This document shows positions 24,098 through 31,435 of a DNA stretch of 31,435 nucleotides, piece after piece. A program made the translations under genes and the position numbers. The DNA is from M55B154 sp964486725 (GTDB lineage: Bacteria; Spirochaetota; UBA4802; UB4802), in contig CAZAOK010000041.1 in the NCBI GenBank assembly GCA_964486725.1, positions 1 through 31,435 of the forward strand. Direction: 5' to 3'. The notes beneath the pieces were generated by a model. The model had not been told where the DNA came from and did not search any database. It saw nothing but the letters and a program-made list of their open reading frames with translations. How positions within the stretch are numbered: the first letter of the stretch is position 1; every line of letters begins with the position of its first letter.

Positions 24098-25099
24098 TTA
24101 TATGAAACATGCCTTATCAAGTGACTGTTTCCAGGGTCTTGTGGTCTTTACCAGGTGTGGATAGAATTTCTGACATTCTGCTATGGCAGCAAGTGCCCCG
24201 GTAAGAATATGGGAATTCGTATACTTCTTGAAGAAGAAATCCTCGTTGTTCAGAATCCTTTCTGCCCCGGCCAGGTACCTTACAACTGCTTCCAGTACGT
24301 TCTTTTCCCTGTACCCGCCGGCATTCCTGGATGACCTGGTGAGGCAGTAAATACCGTCAAGGTCTATGCAGTAGGTGACGTCCTTATCCCATAGACCGTT
24401 TTCATGTTGAAGTCTCAGGGTATGGTCCACTATCTTTTCCGGGTATTTCCATTGCCGGTTAAAATATTCATACACGTAATACATGTGAAAAGCGCCACCC
24501 ATCTCGTGCTTGGTGGGTTTGCCGATAATACCAAGCTTATGAACCAGTCCCCTGCACCAGAAACCTGAGTGAGGATCGGCTGTCTCATCAAGCCAGTTGA
24601 AATACCAGTTATAGAATTCATCAGTACCCTCTCCAGTCATGGCAAGAACTGCCGGCACACCGGATACTATATGAGAACCAGGCCATATGATCGACCAGTT
24701 TACCTTCTCTATCCATTTTTCCATGGATCTCTCATCTTTCAAAATGGGATCTTTCCATTTCAATTCATGCAGGGGTTTCCTGTCAATAAGGTGGAGGGCT
24801 GCAATCGCATACGCGGTTGTATGTTCACGATGATGCATGGTATACTTTTTCCTGTACCAGCCGGTTTTCTCATCGTGGAACTGGTTGATCACAGAAGCCC
24901 ACTGGTTCTTCTCCGAATCGGTAAGGTCCAGTTCATCCATTATATACCTGCTGATGAGCATATCGGTGGTGCCGTAACAGCTTGTCGGACCGCCTATCTT
25001 ATAGGAATACTCACCTGTCTTTTCGCCGGAGACAAATTGACGAATCCATGCGGGAAATACCTGTTCCTGGAATTTTGTGAAATCATATGCGCGTTCCAT
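24098..25099 (-). CDS. Alpha/alpha-toroid-like protein of unknown function in the uronate operon
   Basis: The 333-residue protein has no signal peptide and no known family I can name. It shows a recurring helical pattern: YGTTDMLISRYIM, HTTAYAIAALHLI, HIVSGVPAVLAMT, HEMGGAFHMYYVYEYF, DLDGIYCLTRSSR, HILTGALAAIAECQ. Each segment pairs a His/Asp-rich turn with an inner helix. Such repeats usually build an (alpha/alpha)6 toroid, as in several sugar epimerases, unsaturated glucuronyl hydrolases and prenyltransferase-like folds. Conserved-looking His, Asp and Trp residues line the turns. An AGGAGG ribosome site 9 bp before the ATG supports the start. It lies between the GH2 and symporter genes (28- and 31-bp gaps), so a role in processing the same uronide is likely. 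Confidence 0.65.
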   Translation of the reverse strand: MERAYDFTKFQEQVFPAWIRQFVSGEKTGEYSYKIGGPTSCYGTTDMLISRYIMDELDLTDSEKNQWASVINQFHDEKTGWYRKKYTMHHREHTTAYAIAALHLIDRKPLHELKWKDPILKDERSMEKWIEKVNWSIIWPGSHIVSGVPAVLAMTGEGTDEFYNWYFNWLDETADPHSGFWCRGLVHKLGIIGKPTKHEMGGAFHMYYVYEYFNRQWKYPEKIVDHTLRLQHENGLWDKDVTYCIDLDGIYCLTRSSRNAGGYREKNVLEAVVRYLAGAERILNNEDFFFKKYTNSHILTGALAAIAECQKFYPHLVKTTRPWKQSLDKACFI

Positions 25100-25127
25100 G
25101 TTCAGGGCCCTCCTGTTTTCAATTTAG

Positions 25128-27179
25128 TTAACTCTTACTACCGGAATATATCTTTTTCAGGGCGAAATATGCCTTCTTGGGTTTCCTTTCACCTGTAGTT
25201 ATACCCTTCAGGTTAAAGTTTGGAACCGGGTTGTTGGGAAACCATGTATTATAGAAGTCAGAGAAAACCCAGGGTGATATACCCGTTACCCATGGCTTGT
25301 CCTTCACGGTGTTCCAGTAATCGGTGATAACCTTTTCCTGGTATTCCTCTGAGTATGTTTTCCCGTAGTCCACCCGCTCGGCCTTCCATGTGCCGTCACT
25401 GTCAGACCTGCCGGGGCCGGCATCTGCACCAAACTCGGAAAGGATAACTGGTTTGCCGGGATACCGGTGATGTACATCTTCTATCATTTTTTCCAGCTGT
25501 GATGTTTTACCATAATACCAGCCGTAGTAGGAATTGAGAGAGATCACATCCATGTGTTTCATGCCGCGCCTGTTTTTGTCGAATATTGGAATGTCATACG
25601 TGAGTTCTGCCATTGTAACTGGACGGGTGATGTCAAACTGCCTGCATATGTCCCGAAGCCATTTATAAAGCTTTCCGCCACTTTCGAACAGGCTGTAAGT
25701 CTCGTTTGCGATACTCCACATGATGATAGCCGGATTGTTTCGATCACGTTCAATCATTTCAACAAGCTGGCGTGCGCTGTTCATCATCAGTTTATGGCTA
25801 TGCATCTGTTTCAGCCCGAAAAGCTTTGCGGGAAACATTTTCAGTCCCTTATTTTCCTGGAACCAGGCGGTAAACCCGATACCCGCCTGGTATAGCGGTA
25901 TCTCTTCGCTGAGCAGAAATCCCATATCCCGTGCCGCGCGAAGTTCATCAGGATGGTGCGGGTAATGCGCAAGCCTTATGTAGTTCGCGTTCATCTTTTT
26001 GACCAGGTCAAGGTCCCTGGAGATGGTCTTTTTTGTCTGTACAGGACCAGTATCAGGGTCATCCTCGTGTTTGCAGATCCCCTTGAGAAAAATTTTCTTA
26101 CCGTTGAAAAGCAGATCTGTATCGTTTACGGTTACAAAGCGTATACCAGTTTTAAACGTAAGCTTTTGTTTTGTACCTGCCGACATGTTTATTGAAACAG
26201 AATATAGCCGTGGCTTTTGGAGATCCCAGTATACGGGTTTTTTGATGACTATCTTACCGGTGTGTGCGCATACTTCTCCGGGTGAACCGTTCTCAAAAGT
26301 GAGACGGCCAACCTGTTTATCATCCGGGTTCTTAACCGTGCATGTAATGGTATATTTGTTGTTTGCAAGGTAGTTATGGGTCAGCACGGTAATATCTAAA
26401 CACGTTGTGTCATCATTGCTTGATGGCTCTGCAGACGCCCTGAATACGTACTGTCCGGGGATCATTTCAATACACACATCACGGTAAATGCCTCCATACG
26501 TATGCCATCCGGGATTGTGATCGGGCCGTATTTCTGGCGGCAGTGAGAAGGGTGTTGACCTGTTATCAGAACGTACGATCAGAACATTGTCTGATTTGAA
26601 GTAAATATGATCAGAAATGTCAAAATAAAATGGCGTATAGCCACCTTCACGTTCACCAATAAAATTGCCGTTCAACCATACTTTACATCGCAACAGTACT
26701 CCCTGGAAGCAAAGACGAACAAAGTGATGGTCTTTACGGGAAAACCCGGGCTTGAAGGTTATCCGGTACCAGGTATACCCCTGGTAATTGGTATGTGCGC
26801 TGTTGGCGGCATTATAGCTTGACGGTATGTTCACCTTTTCCCATGGGATTTTCTCTTCTCCACCTTCGTACCATTTCTCATGTTCCCCGATATTATCAGG
26901 ATCAAAGCGCATGGATGCCTTCCCCGATAAAGACTGTCTTACATGACTCGAGCGTTCCACGTCGGTGGGATAGGGAAGACCGTTTGATATAAGATAGGGT
27001 ATATCACCCGCCACCTGTATTTCGGAATTATCATCAAGTTTTCCAGTCAGTGGGGTCATTTTGTCAAAACGTATCCGAGGGTATACCAGGAATACATAGC
27101 CAAAAAACATGATAACAGCAGGCAATGCCAGTAATAACACGCCGGCAGAGACGAGGAGAATAATGTATACTGTATTCAT
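25128..27179 (-). CDS. Membrane-anchored GH2 glycosidase, probable beta-glucuronidase
   Basis: The 683-residue protein starts with one transmembrane anchor (residues 3-30), followed by the GH2 sugar-binding, Ig-like and barrel domains. Catalytic residues are visible: acid/base Glu493 in WSIANE and nucleophile Glu582 in ILSEFGADA. The sequence NLKGITTGERKPK (from 656) aligns with NKKGIFTRDRKPK of E. coli GusA. It therefore keeps the Asn656-x-Lys658 pair that in glucuronidases contacts the substrate carboxylate. The neighbouring uxaE gene supports a uronidase. The real start is the ATG at 27179, with AAGGA 7 bp upstream; a longer frame to 27308 runs through the promoter region. The anchor places the enzyme on the outer face of the inner membrane. 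Confidence 0.88.
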   Translation of the reverse strand: MNTVYIILLVSAGVLLLALPAVIMFFGYVFLVYPRIRFDKMTPLTGKLDDNSEIQVAGDIPYLISNGLPYPTDVERSSHVRQSLSGKASMRFDPDNIGEHEKWYEGGEEKIPWEKVNIPSSYNAANSAHTNYQGYTWYRITFKPGFSRKDHHFVRLCFQGVLLRCKVWLNGNFIGEREGGYTPFYFDISDHIYFKSDNVLIVRSDNRSTPFSLPPEIRPDHNPGWHTYGGIYRDVCIEMIPGQYVFRASAEPSSNDDTTCLDITVLTHNYLANNKYTITCTVKNPDDKQVGRLTFENGSPGEVCAHTGKIVIKKPVYWDLQKPRLYSVSINMSAGTKQKLTFKTGIRFVTVNDTDLLFNGKKIFLKGICKHEDDPDTGPVQTKKTISRDLDLVKKMNANYIRLAHYPHHPDELRAARDMGFLLSEEIPLYQAGIGFTAWFQENKGLKMFPAKLFGLKQMHSHKLMMNSARQLVEMIERDRNNPAIIMWSIANETYSLFESGGKLYKWLRDICRQFDITRPVTMAELTYDIPIFDKNRRGMKHMDVISLNSYYGWYYGKTSQLEKMIEDVHHRYPGKPVILSEFGADAGPGRSDSDGTWKAERVDYGKTYSEEYQEKVITDYWNTVKDKPWVTGISPWVFSDFYNTWFPNNPVPNFNLKGITTGERKPKKAYFALKKIYSGSKS

Positions 27180-27206
27180 GTGATTTCCTTGTGATCGTTT
27201 TCTGTT

Positions 27207-27240
27207 ATTATGAAAATATATATAGTAATTTGCAAGCAAA
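27207..27240 (-). promoter_or_regulatory. Promoter of the uronate operon with an overlapping 12-bp palindrome
   Basis: On the minus strand TTGCAA (27235-27230) and CATAAT (27212-27207) are spaced 17 bp. The -35 box lies inside the palindrome TTTGC-AA-GCAAA (27229-27240), a possible operator. The ATG follows at 27179 with a 5' leader of about 20 nt. Confidence 0.5.
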
Positions 27241-27266
27241 ATAAGAAAAACATCTTGAAAATTATT

Positions 27267-27294
27267 TTGTTTTTTATAAACAGGGATATATGCT
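27267..27294 (+). promoter_or_regulatory. Candidate promoter of the SSS symporter gene
   Basis: TTGTTT (27267-27272) and TATGCT (27289-27294), spaced 16 bp, are the best plus-strand pair in the divergent region. A TATACT at 27318-27323 is an alternative -10 but lacks a good -35. Confidence 0.3.
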
Positions 27295-27343
27295 ATCTTA
27301 AAAAACATGTCTCAAGCTATACTAAATATAAAGGAGTACCCCC

Positions 27344-28966
27344 ATGAGTCTTCTTTCATTTCCTGACTGGACAGTTATTGGAATATATTTCTTTGCTGTC
27401 TTTGCAGTTGCACTGTGGATGACCCGGGCAGAAACGGGTACACGTGATACCTCAGCCGGTTACTTCCTGGCCGGACGCAATACCGGCTGGTTCGTCATCG
27501 GGGCATCCCTGTTTGCCTCCAACATAGGGTCAGAGCACCTGGTGGGGCTTGCCGGTACCGGTGCCGACAGCGGGGTGGCCGTTGCACAGTTCGAGATCCT
27601 GGCCTCCCTCATCCTCCTGCTTTTGGGATGGGTGTTTGTGCCTTTTTACATAAAGAGCGGCGTGTACACCATGCCCGAGTTCCTTGAACGAAGGTACTCG
27701 AAGGCGGCCAGGTGGTACCTTGCGGTCATATCCATTATCGGGTACGTGCTCACAAAGATATCGGTCACTATCGCCGCGGGCGGCATAGTCTTCGAAGCCC
27801 TGATGGGAATAAACTTCTGGACGGGAGCCCTTATCGTTGTGATCGCAACAGGCATCTACACGGTAATAGGGGGACTCAGGGCGGTGCTCTATACCGACAT
27901 GATACAGATGTTCGTTCTTGTAGGCGGCTCGGTTGCAGTAACCGTTATAGGGCTGGTACACCTTGGCGGCTGGCAGCAGATGGAACAGATCGCCGGCAGC
28001 AGCTTTATGACACTGTGGAAGCCTGCAACCGACCCTGATTTTCCCTGGACGGGGATTATCTTCGGCGCTCCCATTCTGGGTGTATGGTACTGGTGTACCG
28101 ACCAGTTCATAGTGCAGCGTGTACTGTCCGCAAATAATATCAGCACAGCCAAACGGGGCACCATATTCGGGGGTTTCCTGAAAATACTACCCCTGTTCAT
28201 ATTCGTCATTCCCGGCGTTATTGCCTACGGTCTCTCGCAGCAGGGGGTGATCTCAATGGACCATCCTGACCAGGCTTTACCCACGCTGATCGGCCAACTG
28301 CTGCCCGTTGGAGTACGGGGACTTGTGGTGGCGGGGCTGCTGGCGGCCCTGATGAGCTCGCTTTCTTCGGTATTCAATTCGTGTTCAACCCTTGTCACCT
28401 GGGACATCTTTCGTGAATTACGTCCTGAATCATCTGAACGAACACTTGTACTTGTAGGTCAGCTGACAACAGTTGTTCTTGTGGGATTGGGTCTTGCGTG
28501 GATACCACTCATGGAACTCATATCAGGGCAGCTTTACAAGTACCTGCAAAGCGTGCAGGCCTACATCGCACCCCCCATCGCGGCAGTATTCCTCATTGGT
28601 GTTGCATGGAAGCGTGTAAACGCGAAAGGTGCCATAGTCTCACTGATCGCAGGTTTCCTGCTTGGCATGGGCAGGCTGTTGGCAGAATTGTACAAAAATT
28701 CGCTGGGGGACGGGTTCCTGTACTCATATGCCACCATTAATTTTCTGCATTTCGCCTTCCTGTTGTTCGTCTTTTGCAGCCTGGTGCTTGTTGTTGTAAG
28801 CCTTGTCAGCAGTCACCTTCCGGTTGAGCAGATAAAAGGACTTACTTTTCAGACAGTGGATGTTAGTGAAGTACGTGAAAAAGATGCAATGCGCAGAACG
28901 AACATCATTCTTACAATTATACTGATCGCAGCCGTAGCTGCCGTGTGGTTGTACTTTACAGGGTAG
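27344..28966 (+). CDS. SSS-family sodium/solute symporter (SGLT-like)
   Basis: The 540-residue, roughly 14-helix protein belongs to the sodium:solute symporter family, in the sugar-transporting branch resembling vSGLT. Visible traits are SAGYFLAGRNTGWFVIGASLFASNIGSEHLVGLAG in helices 1-2, the SGVYTMPEFLERRY loop, TDMIQMFVL, WCTDQFIVQRVLSA and LAALMSSLSSVFNSCSTL. The SS-rich helix (here MSSLSS) is the usual Na+ site. AAGGAG at 27331-27336 gives a strong ribosome site with 7-bp spacing. The gene is divergent from the GH2-uxaE operon and shares its regulatory region, so it probably imports a product of the same glycan. It is clearly GC-richer than the genes at 9.9-12.8 kb. Confidence 0.93.
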   Translation: MSLLSFPDWTVIGIYFFAVFAVALWMTRAETGTRDTSAGYFLAGRNTGWFVIGASLFASNIGSEHLVGLAGTGADSGVAVAQFEILASLILLLLGWVFVPFYIKSGVYTMPEFLERRYSKAARWYLAVISIIGYVLTKISVTIAAGGIVFEALMGINFWTGALIVVIATGIYTVIGGLRAVLYTDMIQMFVLVGGSVAVTVIGLVHLGGWQQMEQIAGSSFMTLWKPATDPDFPWTGIIFGAPILGVWYWCTDQFIVQRVLSANNISTAKRGTIFGGFLKILPLFIFVIPGVIAYGLSQQGVISMDHPDQALPTLIGQLLPVGVRGLVVAGLLAALMSSLSSVFNSCSTLVTWDIFRELRPESSERTLVLVGQLTTVVLVGLGLAWIPLMELISGQLYKYLQSVQAYIAPPIAAVFLIGVAWKRVNAKGAIVSLIAGFLLGMGRLLAELYKNSLGDGFLYSYATINFLHFAFLLFVFCSLVLVVVSLVSSHLPVEQIKGLTFQTVDVSEVREKDAMRRTNIILTIILIAAVAAVWLYFTG

Positions 28967-28971
28967 TATGT

Positions 28972-29030
28972 TGGTGGATGGTTTATGTGGATGGTGAATG
29001 GAGAAAGACTATCAACCATCCACCATCCAC
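28972..29030. terminator. Hairpin between convergent genes with two alternative pairings
   Basis: TGGTGGATGGTT (28972-28983) pairs perfectly with AACCATCCACCA (29014-29025). GTGGATGGTG (28987-28996) pairs perfectly with CACCATCCAC (29021-29030). The two stems share part of the right arm, so only one can form at a time. The location between the SSS and GH3 stop codons suggests a bidirectional terminator, although no T-run follows. Confidence 0.5.
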
Positions 29031-29041
29031 TATAAAATATA

Positions 29042-31258
29042 CTACAGCAAACGAATGCTTTTCTTCTGCAGTATGTTACGTGAACTGTTCCCCACCATTA
29101 TAACGAACTCTCCCGGTTCGGCGGTCCACTTCTTCGTGTCAGGATTGAAATAACTCAGGGCCATCCTGTCGATGGTGATGCTGACAGTCTTCGATTGCCC
29201 GGGCTTCAGGTGCACCTTGCTGAATCCTTTCAGCTCTTTCAACGGGCGCGGATGCGAAGATTTCACGTCCTGCACGTAAAGTTGCACAACCTCTGACCCT
29301 GCAGTATTTCCCGTGTTACGAACGGTGACCCTTGCTGTAATGGTGCCGTTACCCCGCATTGTTGTTGATGATAATGACAGGGTGGGCATTTCAAATGTTG
29401 TATAAGAGAGACCGAAGCCGAACGGGAACTGCGGCTCAATATTGTTGGTATCAAAATGACGGTAGCCAACCATCAGCTTTTCTCCGTATTCCATGTGAAA
29501 GATGGGGTGATCGTCCGGGTCATCGGGGTCTTCCTCGTTGCCGAAAATGCGGAATGGGCTTTTCAGCCAGGGGATGTTTACGTAGTATTTTGTGGCAAGG
29601 ATGTCATCCCATTTCTTTGCCATTGTAAACGGCAGCTTGCCGCCGGGGTTCACATTGCCATAGAGGACGTCGGCAACAGCTATGCCGGTTGACTGTCCCA
29701 GGAAGAAACTGTGTACAAGTCCCGGTACAGAATCTATCCACTTTCCTTCAACACCAGAACCGGTGGTGAGAATAACAATTGTTTTGTTGTTCAGGTCTGC
29801 GGCGTTTTCAATGAGTCCTTCCTGGCAGCCGGGCAGGTCCCATGACTTGTCAAAGGTTTCACTTTCCTGGTCCCTGGTAAACCCAACGCATACAATAACG
29901 GCATCGGCATTTTTCACCGTGCTGCGTCCGGTTATGAACGAACCGATGGAACCGGCATATTCAACTGCGACACCTTCAGGTGCCAGTTCTTTTAGACCTG
30001 TCAGTATATCAGTTTTGCTGAATGGAAATACCTCGCTGGAACCGCCCCCGGTGGTCTCGGTGTCTCTGGCCATTGGCCCCAGGACGGCGATCTTCTTTAC
30101 CTTTGATGAGACCAGGGGCAACAACGAATTCTCGTTCTTCAACAGCACGATGCCTTCACGGGCGATATCGAGAGCTGCCTTTCGGTGTTCATCAGTATTT
30201 ATCCCGTACAAGTCACTGACAACGGGACGTTCAAGGATACCCATTTCGAAAAAAGTGGTGAGCAGGTGCATCACTTTTCTGTCAATATCAGTTTCGCTGA
30301 TCTCACCCTTTTCAATAAGGGGCAAAATGTTCTCTTTATTCAGGTACTTGCCGGATGGCATCTCGATATCTACGCCGTGTTTTATAACGGGCTTTACACT
30401 GTACACAGATAACCAGTCGGACATAACGAAACCGTCGAAGTTCCATTCACCGAAAAGTATATCATTGATGAGATGCTTATGCTGGCTGGCATGTATGCCG
30501 TTTACTGGATTGTAGGCTGTCATTATGGACTTGACGTTCCCTTCTTTAACTGACATGCGGAAATGCGGCAGGTATATCTCCCGCAGGGTGCGCTCGTCCA
30601 TATCAGAACTCATTCGGTGACGATCGTAGTCAGAGTTGTTGGCGGTATAGTGCTTGGCGCAGGCGATCACATCACGGCTCTGTACGCCATGAATGTAGGC
30701 GCTCCCCATGCTGCCTGCCAGGTAAGGGTCTTCACCCATGTACTCGAAGTTCCGGCCGCAGGTTGGCACACGGTATATGTTCATTCCCGGGCCAAGGAGT
30801 ACTGACACACCCTTTGCCCTGCATTCTTCGGCAATTGAAATGCCGGCTTTTTTGATCAGGTCACGGTTCCAGGAGGCGGTCATGGCAACATTGACAGGAA
30901 ATGCCGTTGATAAACCCCGACGTACCCCGGATGTGGCGTCGGCAAACCATACCGGCGGAAGGTTAAGCCGTTCAATTGGCAAAGTGCCGAAATACTCGTA
31001 ACCGCTTATATAGCGGATCTTTTCTTCAAGTGTCATCTCATTGAGAATGACCCGGGCCTTTTTTTCGGCGCTCATCCCTGCCGGGAAACGCTTAATATAT
31101 GGGGCAGGTTCGTGTTGTTCCCATTGCGGATCAACAGGCGGTCCGAAAAATATGTGCTTCAGGTAGGCAAATGATTTACCAAAAGTGAAGGCGTCAATTG
31201 CAAGCAAAAGGGCAAGTAAGAGTATAACGATACCGGATATTATAATTGTCTTTTTCAT
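29042..31258 (-). CDS. Membrane-anchored GH3 beta-glycosidase with fibronectin III-like domain
   Basis: The 738-residue protein begins with one hydrophobic anchor (residues 4-22). The GH3 barrel follows with PVWFADATSG, KHYTANN (202-208) and the nucleophile motif DGFVMSDW (Asp281). The second alpha/beta domain starts near EGIVLLKNENSLLPL, and a C-terminal Fn3-like domain covers about 655-725 (VTVRNTGNTAGSEVVQLYV, ELKGFSKVHLKPGQSKTVS). The enzymes of this family remove terminal beta-glucose, beta-xylose or related sugars; the exact sugar is not readable here. GAGG 6 bp before the ATG supports the start. The anchor keeps it outside the inner membrane, as for the GH2 and GH31 enzymes. An AraC-type gene lies just upstream on the same strand and may control it. 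Confidence 0.92.
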   Translation of the reverse strand: MKKTIIISGIVILLLALLLAIDAFTFGKSFAYLKHIFFGPPVDPQWEQHEPAPYIKRFPAGMSAEKKARVILNEMTLEEKIRYISGYEYFGTLPIERLNLPPVWFADATSGVRRGLSTAFPVNVAMTASWNRDLIKKAGISIAEECRAKGVSVLLGPGMNIYRVPTCGRNFEYMGEDPYLAGSMGSAYIHGVQSRDVIACAKHYTANNSDYDRHRMSSDMDERTLREIYLPHFRMSVKEGNVKSIMTAYNPVNGIHASQHKHLINDILFGEWNFDGFVMSDWLSVYSVKPVIKHGVDIEMPSGKYLNKENILPLIEKGEISETDIDRKVMHLLTTFFEMGILERPVVSDLYGINTDEHRKAALDIAREGIVLLKNENSLLPLVSSKVKKIAVLGPMARDTETTGGGSSEVFPFSKTDILTGLKELAPEGVAVEYAGSIGSFITGRSTVKNADAVIVCVGFTRDQESETFDKSWDLPGCQEGLIENAADLNNKTIVILTTGSGVEGKWIDSVPGLVHSFFLGQSTGIAVADVLYGNVNPGGKLPFTMAKKWDDILATKYYVNIPWLKSPFRIFGNEEDPDDPDDHPIFHMEYGEKLMVGYRHFDTNNIEPQFPFGFGLSYTTFEMPTLSLSSTTMRGNGTITARVTVRNTGNTAGSEVVQLYVQDVKSSHPRPLKELKGFSKVHLKPGQSKTVSITIDRMALSYFNPDTKKWTAEPGEFVIMVGNSSRNILQKKSIRLL

Positions 31259-31364
31259 ATATTACCTCACTGTTGTATAATACGAAATATGCTTACTTAT
31301 AAGGAAACGCTTTTGTACTGTAAAGTAATTTTCTTATTATCCATGCAAAAAGATAAATAATCAA

Positions 31365-31435
31365 TTATTTTTCGTGATCAGTATGTAGTTTTTCCCTGTA
31401 TGCGGTTGGTGTAGAGCCAGTTATATCACGAAATA
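31365..31435 (-). CDS. C-terminus of an AraC-family transcriptional regulator (partial)
   Basis: The minus-strand frame entering from the right edge reads FRDITGSTPTAYREKL and a short tail before a TAA at 31365-31367. This is the final helix of the AraC/XylS DNA-binding domain (typical pattern FKxxxGxTPxxYRxxx). The rest of the gene is outside the window. It ends 106 bp upstream of the GH3 start on the same strand, so it may regulate the GH3 gene or the wider glycan cluster. The call rests on about 22 residues, but the motif is characteristic. Confidence 0.75.
   Translation of the reverse strand, partial: FRDITGSTPTAYREKLHTDHEK

Noticed and set aside
27180..27308. An N-terminal extension of the GH2 protein to 27308
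   Set aside because: It would run through the AT-rich divergent promoter region, whereas the ATG at 27179 has a strong ribosome site and begins directly with the membrane anchor.
29456..30515. Plus-strand open frames opposite the GH3 gene, up to 277 codons
   Set aside because: They are shadows of the GH3 gene, whose catalytic and Fn3-like motifs are all in frame on the minus strand.

Overview
The window comes from a diderm, saccharolytic, motile bacterium of fairly low GC content. Evidence for an outer membrane is a MipA/OmpV protein, a DUF3943 protein and two other secreted proteins of barrel-like composition. Evidence for motility is a chemotaxis receptor. The mix of a FecR-domain lipoprotein, membrane-anchored glycosidases and GPH/SSS sugar symporters would fit a free-living or host-associated spirochaete (Spirochaetota), but no marker gene here settles the taxonomy. 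No rRNA, tRNA, CRISPR array, prophage or intact transposase gene was seen.

Layout. 1-183 is the tail of an unidentified gene. 238-958 is a HigBA-type toxin-antitoxin pair with its own operator-promoter. 959-1444 has no credible gene but holds a GC-rich, hairpin-rich island. A lone nucleotidyltransferase-fold protein follows on the minus strand, then a chemotaxis receptor and an MFS transporter. A membrane-anchored GH31 alpha-glucosidase converges on the transporter. 7297-13753 is rich in envelope proteins: secreted proteins, an NfeD-like protein, a DUF3943 protein, an unusual HhH-TM-LysM protein and MipA. MipA overlaps a GPH sugar symporter by 4 bp, and a FecR lipoprotein follows. 16247-20178 is an AT-rich minus-strand run: a GH67-like protein, a P-loop kinase, a class I glutamine amidotransferase and a small membrane protein. 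A histidine kinase with a degraded ATP-binding domain lies beyond it.

21188-28966 is a coherent uronate-glycan locus. A four-gene minus-strand operon encodes a GH2 enzyme carrying the NxK signature of beta-glucuronidases, an alpha/alpha-toroid-like protein of unknown function, a GPH symporter and a UxaE-type tagaturonate epimerase. An SSS sodium/solute symporter is transcribed divergently. Beyond it are a membrane-anchored GH3 enzyme and the end of an AraC-type regulator. The likely flow is release of uronic acid outside the cytoplasmic membrane, import by symport with H+ or Na+, and epimerisation toward fructuronate.

The most striking non-coding signal is a family of 152-bp MITE-like elements at about 11.3, 16.1 and 19.5 kb. 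They have GTAA-type terminal inverted repeats and a central perfect or near-perfect GC hairpin. The 16.1-kb copy has a perfect 8-bp target duplication. These traits match the non-autonomous derivatives expected of an IS66-family element. One copy sits exactly between two convergent stop codons, one supplies the last codons of a gene, and one is a 200-bp composite.
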